Of a stretch of 64,000 nt of DNA, positions 10,241-21,488 are shown piece by piece. The notes under the pieces are model-generated. The model saw only the letters and a program-made list of their open reading frames with translations, searched no databases and was not told the origin of the DNA. The stretch's first letter is position 1, and every line of letters begins with the position of its first letter. Origin of the DNA: Symsagittifera roscoffensis. Its lineage: Eukaryota > Xenacoelomorpha > Acoela > Convolutidae. The stretch is from NCBI RefSeq assembly GCF_963678635.1, contig NC_087063.1, positions 71,321,617-71,385,616 of the forward strand, given 5' to 3'. The position numbers and the translations under genes are program-made.

Positions 10241-13200
10241 GTCAGTCAATTGTGATCTGTAGTTTTAAGCACAGAAATTAATTTGCAATTATATAACTTT
10301 AAGCCGTGATCTTCTAACTTTTGGTTGGTTTTCGCAATTGATGTCCATTTGAATTACTCCATAATTAGTTCCTAGTTTTTAATTAGTTCCTATTTGAATA
10401 AAATGATCAGAATCAACAAGTTATTCACGTCTGCAAATTCGTGCAATATGCCGACTGTTAAGTGCTTTTTGGCAAAAATGGAAATGAAGGAAGTATGGAG
10501 AAACAATATCTCACAAAACACAGAAGTTATTTAATTGACACAAAAATTAAACAAAAAATGTAATTAAACAAAAGCACTGAAAAAAGGCGGATAGACCAAA
10601 TGCTTGAGATGTCCCTCTGAAAGTCTACCCTTCGTAATAACAAAAAAAGCCGGCTCTTTTCCATTCTCCCTTATTTGAATTTCAGTTTTGAAATTTTTTT
10701 AAACATCGTCATAATGAACATTTGCATGGTGAACAACTCAACTATTGTGAACACATTTGTTCGTCATACCTTTCCTCGTTACAATCAGCCATAGTAACAC
10801 GTAAGACATCTAAGAACTTGGAAAAATTGAAATGTGTGGGTAGGAGTTGAAGAGAGCCCAAAAGCTCTTGGTCCCTATGATTAGAATGAAAAAATTTTCA
10901 TGAGCTCTAATTTTAAGATATCCCAGCGGAATGCAAACTTTATCCATTGATCCAGTATTCTCAAATTGAGTTATTTTCATCAAACGAGTAAAAAACAGTT
11001 TAAACAGTAAGTAAAAAACATGCTCAAAACAAAATGAGAAACGCTCAAGTTTTTCCAGTTTTGTGGCTTAGAGTTTGAAAAAACATTTAAAATAAAAAAC
11101 TTGTTTTTTTTACCTTTAAAACATGTTTTGTTTTGTATAATAGAATGAAAAAATTTTAAACCCCCCGCCCTGAAAAAAGTGTCAATCATAAGTTGTTCTT
11201 GAAATTCAATTTTTTTTCTGGTTGTTTGCGTTCATGGAGTCTTTTCAAATAGCTGTTGGTTGTGTTTTCAATTTTGTATTGTTTCTTTGTGCGTTTTGGG
11301 GAAGGGACAAAACAGATCAGAAACGTTAGTAATAATGTGACTTAAGTATAATAGTCATTGCGAAGTCAATCACAAAAGTGAAAAAAAAATCAAACAAAAT
11401 TTTGTCAGGTTTCTTTTTCTTAAGCTTCCATGATTTTAAAGCTGGGAAAGCACTCAAGTGCATCAATGCGAGGGCATACTGTGTATTTTGAGAATTGTCA
11501 GCGGATTCTGCTACAAGAGCGCTCTCTTTGATCTTCCTCTGTTGTTTTGTATTCTTTGAGCATTCAAACAAATATTAAACATGTTTAAAGACTTGTTTCT
11601 GGATTTCAGAGACCTACAAATACTAAAATGTGCGCATTTATAGTGCACAGTTTGGCCTCGAAATGATACCCAGGAAATAGTTATAAAATCTTGTAAGTAT
11701 GATTATACAGCGAAATTAAATGCTTTTGCCTTAATCACTTGCCTTACTCGCTCGTAGATTAGACTAAAAATCTAATTTTTCAAATTCAGCAAATAATTGA
11801 ATTACGATTGAAAGCGCTTTAATATGAAATATTATTCCACCTCATCTGACGTGTTTTTCCTGTTCATAAATTTTCGTGGAACCGAAAGCTAAAACGCACA
11901 CGACGACAAAGCTCCTCCTGTATTTCAGTAGGCGAAACAGATTTGAAACTTCATGAAATCATAAGAAGAATAGCCGATTACTGCGCTAGTTATGTTCCTA
12001 CCATAGTTTTAGAAAATACTACAAAAAAGTTTTTTTAAAAAGGAGTAGTTTTTTCTGCGTTGTATGAGAAAAGGATCGGAACGAAAAACTAGAGCTCAGG
12101 AATATTCGACATTCATAGTAAAATACGCAAATTTGGAAATTAATTTTTTTAGAAAAAACACTAGAAAAACAAAAAAGTCGAAAAGTTTTCAAAAATTGTT
12201 TCAATTTTTTTTGCAGTTTTGAATGTTGCCCGAAATTTACCCAAAAAGCGCTAAAAAAAACTCGTTTTACCCGCTCGACGAAAAATCGAAAGTTTCAAAC
12301 CGGTTTTTCCCGGCACTGGGAAAAGTTTTGGAATTTTTCAAATGTCGTTAGAGTTACGATGATTATTTGTGGTAGTTGATTTTGTGTGGAAAACAAAAAA
12401 AAAGAAAAAACTAAAGCACCCGAATACAAAGTTCCTCCCCATTTTTCAAATGGTCCGAACAATATTCCGAAAACAAAAACTTTGAGGGTCATAATTTTTT
12501 GTTAGGACTTACTTTTAATAAAAGCTGTTAATTTATTTCTCTATTTTCTGTGAGTTTTCGAACGAATATCAGATCAATCTTAAAAGAGGATATCTCTTAA
12601 TACTGTAAAAATGACCGTTCCTTGCAAGTTGTATTCAGAAATTTTATATTTTCTGATATTAATCTGCAATCTAACTTGAAGTTCTCAAAAAAAGTTTCAG
12701 GTCTGAATCGCAACACCAATGAGCAATATTTCCTTATTAACCAAAGTTTTGGAATTCTAATCTGAAGTGGGCTGTCTCTGAATAGCCCAAAATAGTTTGT
12801 TTGATTGATATCTATTTCGCTGTTTTTTTTTGCAATAGTTTGAGCTCGCTCTTTAAATCAAAAAGCCTAATGCCTCTGTTCGGAAAGGAACCTGAGCTAA
12901 TTTCAGTTTTTAACTTGGTTTTTGAAAGACTCCTTGTATCAGGGCAGAGCCCTGAATGTTTGGACAGCCCTTTTGGACGCCGATTAAAAGGTTATGGTTT
13001 TTGAAATTGTGAAACAAATTGTATCACATTGTACTTGAAATGGCGCGTGGGGGATCAAGAAATGAAAAAAAGATAGCCGATTACTGTGCTAGTAGCGCAG
13101 AATGTTCCGACCATAGTCTTTAAGAAATACATTTTTTTTCTTCAAATTAGTGTTTTTTCTGCGTGGTGTGGTAAAAAAGATCTGAACGAAAAAAAAGAAC

Positions 13201-16200
13201 TTGGACATATTCGACAATGATTGTTAAATAGGCCAATTGGATCACTGTTTTTCTAGAAAAATGACTATAAAAACGAAAAAAAACTTCGTCACAAAAATTC
13301 AAAAACTTTTAAAATATTTTCTTTATTTTGCATTATTTTTTTCTGAAATTGATCGAAGGTTTGAAAATTTTGATTCCCAAAATGGTGCTAAAAACTCCAA
13401 AAACTGACTTTACTTCAAAAAAATGGAGTTTTTAAGGCTAAATAAGCTATTTTAAGCATGCTCTCTCGCTTTATTCGCTCGAATTGAAGTAAAAATCAAA
13501 AAGTTTTAGCCTGTTTTTCTCGATACTGGGACAATTTTTCCTTAATGTCGTTAGAATCACGGCTGGACGGGCTTTAATATGATATATTACACAACCTATT
13601 CCAATGGTTACTTGTGGTACCTGATTTAGCGTGGAAAACAAAAAGACAAAACTAAAAGGCACCCCAATACAATGTTCCTCCTCATTTTTCAAATGGTCGG
13701 AACACTAAAGTTTCTTACGTGTGGTAACGTATTAATTAGAGTGAATTGCTGTCCTCAGTTCAATATGGAATGAATTACACTATGTTTTGTAATCGGAAAC
13801 TAGGCTTTTTTCTCTACACCGCCTTTCAGTCGTGATTCGAACGACATAACAAAATTTCAAAAAAGTGTGTCGAGAAAAACCGGTTTGAAATTTTGGTTTA
13901 ATTTCGAGCTTATTAGTGAGGTAGTTAGTAATTGCAATAGCTTATTTAAGCTTAATTTGAGCCGTGAAAATTTAGTTTTACTCAAGTTAAGTAGTTTTTG
14001 GAGTGTTTTAGCGTAATTTTGGGAATCAAAATTTGGATATTCAAGATTTCCGCAAAAAATGTTGATTAATTTTTTGATTTTTTTTTTTCGTTTTTCTAGT
14101 CATTATTGTTCAAAAACTCTTTTCCAAATGACCTATTTTACTATGAATCTCAAATATGCTCTATTATTTTGTTCAGATTTTTTTTATCACAACATGCAGA
14201 AAAATTACGAAACCAATTTCAGAAAACTTTCGTATTTTTTAAAGACTGGTCGGAGCATTCTGTGCTACTTGCACAGTTACCGGCTATCCTTATTGAATCT
14301 CATAAATTTCCAGGCTCCTTCGATCTGGAGTTAACGTGGTTGCTTTAGAAATTTAAAGTACGGTGCTGGGGTCCCATGTTTTTTCAATACGTATCAAATT
14401 GAATTTATTCCGGAAAAACTGAATTATCGTTTGGTTGCTGATTTTTTGTCGACTTTTAAAGCATGGACTTTGATTCAGATTTAAAAAAATTCTTTCCGTA
14501 ATTTACAGTCGTTCTGTTATTTCCTAATTTTCCCGACTCGGATTATAAATCTCGGTTTCCGTCGAATATAATGGTTTCTGCTTATATTTTATTGGCTTAG
14601 TTTGCTTACATTTTTGTTGTTTCAAGGCTGAAATTGATTAATTACAAAATAATAAACCAGGACGGTTGTTATATAAAAAAATTTCAAAAACTTTTAGTCT
14701 TTTATTTGCCTGCGAGCATGTTTATAAGAATGGAATGTAGCAATTTATTGTTATTGGAGATTAAAAAAAACTGGAGATCAAAAAGTTATTGGAGATCAAA
14801 AAGTTGGAGATTTAAAAAACTGTCATTTCAGGGGCCGACAGTTATATCAATGCATCGTACGTTGAATATGCTCGAAGTGGCCAGAGATATATTATCGCCC
14901 AGGGCCCCATGGATATCACTTGTCATCACTTCTGGCGCATGATCTGGCAACACAACGTGTCCAACATAGTGATGCTTTGCAAGGTGATTTAGATTTTCGT
15001 TTAAATGGCAACTAATTTTGCACATTTCAGAAGATTAGCACTTTACTTTGTTCCTCGAAATATATCCAGTTGTACACTATTTTTTATAGGCTTTTACTTC
15101 TGAAGTTGAGAGAAGGATTAATACAGATTACCGTATTAAAGTGCTATGCGGCGCTTATTTAGGCTCATTGTTGGCTATGTTTTCGAGCAAATTTTGACGT
15201 TTGAATTGAACCTGAACGCTAAGTCATGTTTGTTTTTACAATACCTGGCTTATGTCGTTTGAAGACTGACACAGGAGAATGTCGAAAACAGTTTGAAAGT
15301 TTTGTGTTGTCTGAGTGTAAAAGTTGATTTAGGTTGTGGAGAATCAAAAGTGTAAATGTGCACAATACTGGCCTGCGAGTGTTGCCAAAGACATGAGTTT
15401 TGATGAGTTCACGATATCGCTTCTGACATGCAGTCTTTCGAGCGAATACAACATATCAACATTCAAAATTAGCAACTCCAAGGATAAAGAAGGATCGGAG
15501 AGGACCATCAACCACTTTCACTACCACGCCTGGCCAGACTTCGGCATCCCCGATTCGCCCGACTCCTTCCTCAAGTTCCTCTGTCTCGTCCGACAGCAGA
15601 ATGCAGTTCATTCTCCGCCGCCTGTCATTCACTGCTCTGCCGGTAAGAGCACCCTCAGAATTGTTCTGCATGATGTAACTGTCTTGATAGTTTTAAAAAT
15701 TGAAATAAGAAGGCGTTTTATAGGTGATAATTACTTGAAATGAAGATCGAATTTGAAAGGCGATGGAATTTATAAATTCAATTTATTGATTTTTGCAAAT
15801 TCAGTGAAATACTCGTCCACCTCAGCCCGTTATTCTTTTCCGGAGATCCACTCGCGTATGTGAAGTTAAAGCTACGCTCTGGTTGAAGATACTCAAGTAG
15901 TGAATACTTTCATTAGTTAATTAGTTAGTGATGCTTATTTAAGGTATTGGGCGGTCAGGGGTGTATGCAGTGTGCGACATCATCATCCAGCTATTACAGG
16001 ACCTGCCAGAGGGGGAGTGGAGTTCGATATCCCTGGACGAGATCTTGCTCTCCCTCCGTCTGCAGAGAGTCGGACTGATCCAGGCACCCGACCAACTGCG
16101 ATTCACTTTCAAGAGCATCCTGAGAGCCAAGCAGATAATGCTGGACAAGGAGTGGCCTTCCAAGTTCCTTCAAACACACGCATCTGACGACGAATTTAGT

Positions 16201-16491
16201 GATTCAGACATGCCAGCTCCTCCACCACCATTGAAAGGCCATGCCAAACCCCAAGTGGCTGCTAACGGCGATGTGGCTATGAATGGGGATGTCACCTCGA
16301 AATCAGAGTTGCGACAGCGAAAGCATCAGGAGACGGCCACCAAAGTAGCCGATATAAGGAAAAGGATGAAAGCAAATGAGAATAGCCAGCAGTTTTGGAA
16401 CAATTACTGGCCTCACTTTATGGGCATTGGAGCCTTGATGCTGGGCACTTGTGCCTATCTGTATTTCTCTAGAACTTCCTCTTTGATCTAG
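10045..16491 (+). CDS. PTPN1/PTPN2-like: PTP1B/TC-PTP-like tail-anchored protein tyrosine phosphatase (whole gene, 4 exons)
   Basis: Exons 10045-10240, 14832-14983, 15333-15642 and 15944-16491 join in phase into 401 codons plus stop, close to vertebrate PTP1B (435 aa) and TC-PTP. The protein removes phosphate from phosphotyrosine. Visible landmarks are the pTyr-recognition loop with Tyr50 (RRLNRYSDV), the DSYINASYV block (residues 68-76), the WPD loop (W183-P184-D185, general acid), the P-loop HCSAGIGRSG with nucleophile Cys217 and Arg223, and the Q-loop GLIQAPDQLRF (Gln266, Gln270). The C-terminus has a Pro-rich stretch, a basic segment and a hydrophobic helix (about residues 377-394), the ER tail-anchor layout of this subfamily. 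All key catalytic residues are present. The N-terminal Met at 10045 fits family length, but an upstream in-frame extension cannot be excluded. One ancestral PTPN1/2 gene is likely in invertebrates, so I do not choose between the two symbols. Confidence 0.9.
10913..11241 (+). repeat. family A element, 5'-truncated copy
   Basis: It carries the family core (TATCCCAGCGGAATGCAA, then TTGATCCAGTATTCTCAAAT and AAAAGTGTCAATCATAA) and the right terminus TTTGCGTTCATGGAGTC. The left terminus is missing. Confidence 0.7.
11966..12463 (-). repeat. family B element, copy 2
   Basis: In reverse complement it reads from TTCGGACCATTTGAAAAA to ATGGTAGGAACATAAC plus the conserved tail with GCGCAGTAATCGGCTAT. The internal CCACACAAAATCAACTACCA and GGGAAAAACCGGTTTGAAA blocks match the other copies. 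Confidence 0.75.
13073..13705 (-). repeat. family B element, copy 3
   Basis: In reverse complement it starts TGTTCCGACCATTTGAAAAA and ends ATGGTCGGAACATTCTGCGC with the CACAGTAATCGGCTAT-type tail, so both inverted termini are present. It lies head-to-head with copy 4. Confidence 0.8.
13806..14292 (+). repeat. family B element, copy 4, left end missing
   Basis: It begins inside the element at TTTCAGTCGTGATTCGAAC and runs to CTGGTCGGAGCATTCTGTGC plus the TGCACAGTTACCGGCTATCC tail. Orientation is opposite to copy 3, 100 bp away. Confidence 0.75.
14832..14983 (+). CDS. PTPN1/PTPN2-like: PTP exon 2
   Basis: It encodes the rest of Gly66 and residues 67-116: ADSYINASYVEYARSGQRY, then IIAQGPMDITCHHFWRMIWQ and NIVMLCK, the conserved PTP core blocks. 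The acceptor is CATTTCAG, the donor AAG|GTGATT. Confidence 0.9.
15333..15642 (+). CDS. PTPN1/PTPN2-like: PTP exon 3: WPD loop and catalytic cysteine
   Basis: This covers residues 117-219 and the first base of codon 220. KCAQYWPASVAKDMSF is the typical conserved block, HYHAWPDFGIPDSPDSF contains the WPD loop, and PPPVIHCSAG holds catalytic Cys217. The intron interrupts the P-loop after HCSA (donor CCG|GTAAGA). Confidence 0.92.
15944..16491 (+). CDS. PTPN1/PTPN2-like: PTP exon 4: P-loop end, Q-loop and tail anchor
   Basis: It completes the P-loop (GIGRSGVYAVCD) and carries the Q-loop (RVGLIQAPDQLRF), a Pro-rich linker (MPAPPPPLKG), a charged region with RQRKHQETATKVADIRKRMK and the terminal hydrophobic helix HFMGIGALMLGTCAYLYF followed by SRTSSLI. 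The stop is at 16489-16491. Confidence 0.92.
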
Positions 16492-16793
16492 TATCTGGAC
16501 CTTCCTCCTTTTTCTCTTTTGCATTCAATCACTTGATTTTTAGATAACATTGAAACATAACCAATCGAGTGTTGATTTGTCTCATGAAAATGTGCCTTGC
16601 TTTTAGTAGAAGTAGAATTGTTTCCTGATGAACAATTTGTAATGCTTTGTTCTTCTTTCAATTTCTTCGAGCATATTTTGCTGACCTCATTATGTTGAAT
16701 ATCTCTTTCACTTCGCATTGTATTGAAGTTTTACAACTTATTTTAGTAGTGTAAATTAATCATATTTCCTGTTGGTTCTGATTTTTTCGTACC

Positions 16794-16799
16794 AATAAA
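16794..16799 (+). terminator. polyadenylation signal of the phosphatase gene
   Basis: AATAAA lies 303 bases after the stop codon, in ACCAATAAATGAC. It is the first canonical hexamer downstream and a plausible 3' end. Confidence 0.65.
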
Positions 16800-17593
16800 T
16801 GACAATTTACTAATTTTGCATTCATTTTTCTTAAAGAAAAACTGCTTCAGTGGTGCTCTGAATCAGATTGATCATCATCGTCTTTCTGGTTGTCTCAAAA
16901 GAAGGATAACCGGGCAGATGAATTAAGTGTCAGTGTTTGTGATGACATTTTCAGAAAGTCTTGCTCAAGGTTTTTTTCGTGGTTTTACTTCTCATTTATT
17001 TAGGTCCAGTTCATTTGCTATCTTGAAAGGTAGGAAAGGCAAACTCGGATATCGAGCAGCAAAAGTGTAAAGGTCACGAAAACGTGAATGACTTCTAATT
17101 GCCTAAACGGTTTTTTAATTTCTCAAACTGTTTCAAAGAGCTCTAAGGCCATATTTTTTTGTTTCAAAGTTGAGTTTTTCAAAACATAAATCGGTTAACT
17201 TTTTTTAAATTTCTTGCGTTAATTGACTTTTTTCCAGCTGTCGGATGGCTTTGTTTTTATGATACTGGAGAAGAAAGTCTTAAGTCGAATAACTGACTCC
17301 AAGAGTCAATCGCAATCTGGTTTTGCAAGCGGGCACGAGTTTTTTCCCATAAATAACTTTTTTCACATAATTCATCTGCTGGATCCTGGACTCATTCATT
17401 TACCGGATTTTTCTTTTACAGCAGACCTTTTTTTGAGCATGTCGGCATTTTATTAATCCGGTTTAATCGCAAGTTCGCTTTTCATGTTAGTTAAAAGTTT
17501 TACCGACTCGGTTTGTTGAAATTTCATTTTTTTGATGTTTTTTTTAGAATAATAATAGATGTTTTTTTCTGCGTGATAGGTTTCGACCTATAA
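16800..17593. other. intergenic DNA with a family A fragment
   Basis: About 17030-17120 matches the internal part of family A (AAACTCGGATATCGAGCAGC and GTGTAAAGGTCACGAAAAC). Nothing else is recognised. Confidence 0.5.
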
Positions 17594-18047
17594 GGAGCCA
17601 TGAACGTAGTGAATACTCCTTTATAGGTTTTGGTAACTTTTTCAGGGTGTTTGATTTTCAGGAAAGTCTTAAAATTTGTTCACGCTACAATTTGATTTTT
17701 TCCCGTTTTGTTTTTTGATTTCTTTTTAACTTCTATTGATTTCCTCGGTTGAAACGAAGGCAAACTCTCCTATCGAACAGCAAAAGTTTAAAGGTCACAA
17801 AAAACTTGATCGTCTTCTAGTTTCGAAAATGGAATTTAGTTTTCAGATTTCCCAGCGGAATAAAAATTTTAACTATTGATCCAATTTTCTCAAATTGGAC
17901 TGATTTTGTTGAAAAAAAAATCAATCATGATTAGTTCTAGAAGTTCAAACAGGGTTTAAATTCAATTATTATTTACTTTGAAATTCGAAAATTGAAGTTT
18001 TTCAAAAAAAACATCCATATTGTTTTGTTTCCTTGTGTTCATGGCCC
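17594..18047 (+). repeat. family A element
   Basis: Termini are GGAGCCATGAACG and GTGTTCATGGCCC, diverged inverted repeats of the family. Inside are AAACTCTCCTATCGAACAGC, GTTTAAAGGTCACAAAAAAC, ATTTCCCAGCGGAATAAAAA and TTGATCCAATTTTCTCAAAT, shared with copies at 41988-42402 and 44919-45503. Confidence 0.7.
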
Positions 18048-18575
18048 TTTTCCAAATGTCTGTTGGCTATGTTTTCATATCGGCTTAGTAGCCTCTTATT
18101 GCTTAGAAAATTTTGTGTTTGTGTGCGTGTATGTATTCTGAGGGGAAGGGGGACTTAATTTATTTCAAAAGTTTGGAATTTTTCGAACGCTTTTCTTTGG
18201 GATTTGATTTCATAGTTTTTGATTTTTGGTCTAATTTCGTCGAGTGAATTGAGCGCGCGAGCAGGCTTATTTATGCTCAATCTATATTTTGCTTAATTTA
18301 CAATAGTTTATTTGTGCATAAGCTTAATTTTACTTAAGAAAAGATAGATTTTGGGAGGTTTTAACGCCATTTAGGGAATCAAAGTTTCAAAAAAAAAATG
18401 TTTTTTTTTTTCAGTCATTTCGAATTTGCCAGAGCTCTAATTTTTTCTTCATATCCTGTTTTTTTTGTATTTTTTTAAGACTATCTTCGGAACACTTTGC
18501 AGTATTTGCACAGTAGCCAGCTATCCTTGTTGCTTCTAGTTTTGTGGAGTAATGAAGAACTGTCTGAATGATTAG

Positions 18576-20706
18576 GAGTCACTAAACGTAGTGAAGACTC
18601 ATAAATGGGTCTTGTTGATTTTTTTTCAATTTTTCCCTAAAAAGTCCTAAAACGCTCTTACAACTACAGTGTGCATTCATTTTTCCTAGTTGAAATTCAA
18701 AACAAGAATGTGTAAGTCTTGAAGGTTTTTTCAGAAAAGTGTCTTGAAATGCTCTAGTAACTAAAGAAGTGCATTCATATATATTAATGCTTTTATGAAT
18801 CTATTATATATATGGTATATTATTTTTTAATTTATTATATATTTAAACCCGGGCTTCACTAGCTCGCCATGTTGAAGCTTTTTCAACGTTTTGTTTTTGT
18901 ATGTTTAACGATAGAATTTTTTACCTTTAAGCTATTCCAATGGTTAAGAATTAATTTGTTTTTCCAGTTTGATTACAAGGATTGTTTCATCAATTTTGAC
19001 AACATAAACAAACCAATAGTGGCATGCTGTCAGGGTTCCGTCAGAGATTGCGAATTTGGCCTCCAATTTTGAACAACCAAATCCTTTAAGTTAATGAGAT
19101 ACGACTATTTTTAATTTTTTAAGGAAACTCGAAATGAAATATAATCAAAAAGTTGAAATTCCAACCCTGCAGTTGAATACTGTACTTTAGGATTTTGCAA
19201 CTCTTGCGTTAAAATATGATTGCCCTAATTCTTGTAGTTTTCGAAATATGACGTGTTTTATGATTTCTTTTTAATTTAAAGAACTTTTTAAAGAAAGTTT
19301 TAAGAGTTCAAACGATTCTAAATTTCTAATTTTGTAGTTGGCTACTGTGAGGTTGCTCTCAGGAGTTCTAAGTTGCAAATCTTGCGTCCAAATGCGGCTG
19401 CTCAAATGCTCTTAGTTACCTAGATGTTACGTTTGTCTTTAAAAAAAATGTTTAATGAATTTAGATATAATAAATTCCAGAGAACTTGAAGTCACATCCC
19501 TATAGTGAGGCTCTGACAGGTACTCCTAGGAGTTGCGGGTTTTCCCTCCAAATATGACAGCTCAAATGGTCTTAGTTTCCGATATGTTACGTTTGTCTTC
19601 TTTAAAAAGAATGTTTAATGAATTGAGATATAATAAATTCCAGAAAGTTTAAATTCTTATTTCTATAGTGAAACTCTGACAGGGTACTCTCAGGAGTTGT
19701 GGGTTTTCCTTCCAAGTATGACTGCTCAAGTCCTTGTAGTTTTCGAGATATGACGTGTTTGTGATTTTTTCGAAAACGTTTCAGAAAACGTAAATTTAAT
19801 TTTTTTTCCTTCAATTTTTGAAAATTCAACGCTGTAGTTGGGCACTGTGAGCGCACTCTCAGGAGTTGCAAATCTTGCGTCCAAATGCGGCTGCTCAAAT
19901 GCTCTTAGTTACCTAGATGTTACGTTTGTCTTTAAAATAAATGTTTAATGAATATAGATATAATAAATTCCAGAGAACTTGAAGTCACATCCCTATAGTG
20001 AGGCTCTGACAGGTACTCCTAGGAGTTGCGGGTTTTCCCTCCAAATATGACAGCTCAAATGGTCTTAGTTTCCGATATGTTACGTTTGTCTTCTTTAAAA
20101 AGAATGTTTAATGAATTGAGATATAATAAATTCCAGAAAGTTTAAATTCTTATTTCTATAGTGAAACTCTGACAGGGTACTCTCAGGAGTTGTGGGTTTT
20201 CCCTCCAAGTATGACTGCTCAAGTCCTTGTAGTTTTCGAGATATGACGTGTTTGTGATTTTTTCGAAAACGTTTCAGAAAACGTAAATTTAATTTTTTTT
20301 TCTTCAATTTTTGAAAATTCAACGCTGTAGTTGGGCACTGTGAGCGCACTCTCAGGAGTTGCAAATCTTGCGTGCAAATGCGACTGCTCAATGGCTTTTA
20401 GTTTCCAAGATGTGCCGCCTTTTATTATTTTTTTAATTTTTCAAAGAACTTAGATATAAAAAACTTTGAATTAAAAAAACTGCACAAAATTTGATATTAC
20501 TATTACCAACCCTGTAATTGGATGCTGTCAGAAAACACTCAAAGAATGCGGATCTTGTTTCCAATATATGCAGTTTTTCTTGAGTTGTTAACAATTAGAA
20601 GCACCGGAGGTTCGTTACGCGCTAGTTCGAATTATTTTGCTAAAAGTTAGAAAAACTTGCGCTCTCCAAATACGGAAATGGCTCGTTTCCTTGCGTTCAT
20701 TGACTC
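18576..20706 (+). repeat. family A element enlarged by an internal satellite
   Basis: The left end GAGTCACTAAACGTAGTGAA and the right end GCGTTCATTGACTC match family A termini, but the ends are 2.1 kb apart instead of about 0.4-0.6 kb. The extra length is mostly the satellite at 18960-20545. The right end also has the family-typical CCAACTGTCTGTT extension. Confidence 0.55.
18960..20545 (+). repeat. ~165-bp satellite with a 493-bp higher-order repeat
   Basis: Monomers of about 162-169 bp share a core such as CTCAGGAGTTGCAAATCTTG and CTCAAATGCTCTTAGTT followed by TACGTTTGTCTT. Monomer starts fall near 19030, 19196, 19375, 19538, 19700, 19869, 20031, 20193 and 20361. Three consecutive monomers form a 493-bp unit present twice (about 19376-19868 and 19869-20361) with near identity; the flanking monomers are more diverged. 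It generates the same spurious 98-codon minus-strand ORF in both units. Confidence 0.9.
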
Positions 20707-21332
20707 TCTTTACCAACTGTCTGTTTGCTGATCAAAAGTAGTAGTTTATTATGAGGAGTAGTGTAACAAAACAGTCCGCACAAAAAAGAGTTTTACAGTA
20801 TGCATAAATTAACATTGATGTGCGGAACATCATTAATTGACAGCTCAAACTCGATTCGATGTTCTATTATAGCGCCAAGCTTGAACAAGTTCTATATTTC
20901 TCCAGCTTTGTATTATTCATCACCATCCTGACTTAGTTTGCATATACTTTTGAGAGAAGAAATGGTAGCGGAAGTGTTGTGAAGATCCATTTCGACAGTG
21001 TACATAATCCATGAACTTAGAAAAATGTGAGTTTTTACGAAATATGAAAATACTAATTAAATAAATACATTTTTCGAAGAATAATTCGGTGGCTGAAATA
21101 TTCTGTGCTACTTACACAGCAACTGGCTGCTATTAATGCATGGTATTCAAAGCTCAAGTTCCGAAAAATTCGAAAGGGAGCTATTGTTTAAATTCTGATA
21201 GTTTTCTATTTAGTAATTCGATGCTCGTGTTCAAGATGATTTTGATATTTATTTTTTCAGATTAGAACGAAATGTAGTGTTGTCCCAAGCACTCTTCCTC
21301 TCCTGTGTGTTTTTTTCCGTGTGTTAGATAAA
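20707..21332. other. upstream region of VPS15
   Basis: About 21089-21140 resembles the tail of family B (ATTCTGTGCTACTTACACAG). A strong acceptor-like site (ATTTATTTTTTCAG) ends at 21260, 72 bases before the VPS15 start, so an upstream untranslated exon or a trans-splice acceptor is likely there. Confidence 0.5.
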
Positions 21333-21488
21333 ATGGGTAATAATCTGGCGGCGATTGCGCCCAATATCATCCTGCCTGTGGAGAAGTATCTAGAGGGACA
21401 TGTTTTCGAGACACAGTCTCTCGGCTCAACCAGGTTCATGAAGGTCGTCAGGGCCAAAAACGCACCCAATGTATCCATAGTGGCGAAG
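21333..21488 (+). CDS. PIK3R4 (VPS15): VPS15 exon 1: myristoylation site and N-lobe
   Basis: It encodes residues 1-52. An in-frame ATG also occurs at 21321 (MLDK), but [10 protein letters not shown] matches the conserved VPS15 N-terminus with Gly2 for N-myristoylation, so 21333 is chosen. [14 protein letters not shown] is the conserved glycine-loop region. The donor AAG|GTAAAT follows directly after the kinase lysine. Confidence 0.88.

Larger units (their letters stand above)
10241..14831. other. PTP intron 1, filled with repeats
   Basis: The 4.6-kb intron holds a partial family A copy (10913-11241) and three family B copies (11966-12463 minus, 13073-13705 minus, 13806-14292 plus). Positions 10241-10900, 11242-11965 and 12464-13072 show nothing recognisable beyond AT-rich DNA. 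Confidence 0.7.

Noticed and set aside
19602-20391. Two identical 98-codon minus-strand ORFs
   Set aside because: They arise from the 493-bp satellite unit; the translation has no domain and follows the repeat period exactly.
21321-21332. Upstream in-frame ATG (MLDK) as VPS15 start
   Set aside because: VPS15 proteins begin MGN with a myristoylated glycine; 21333 reproduces this.
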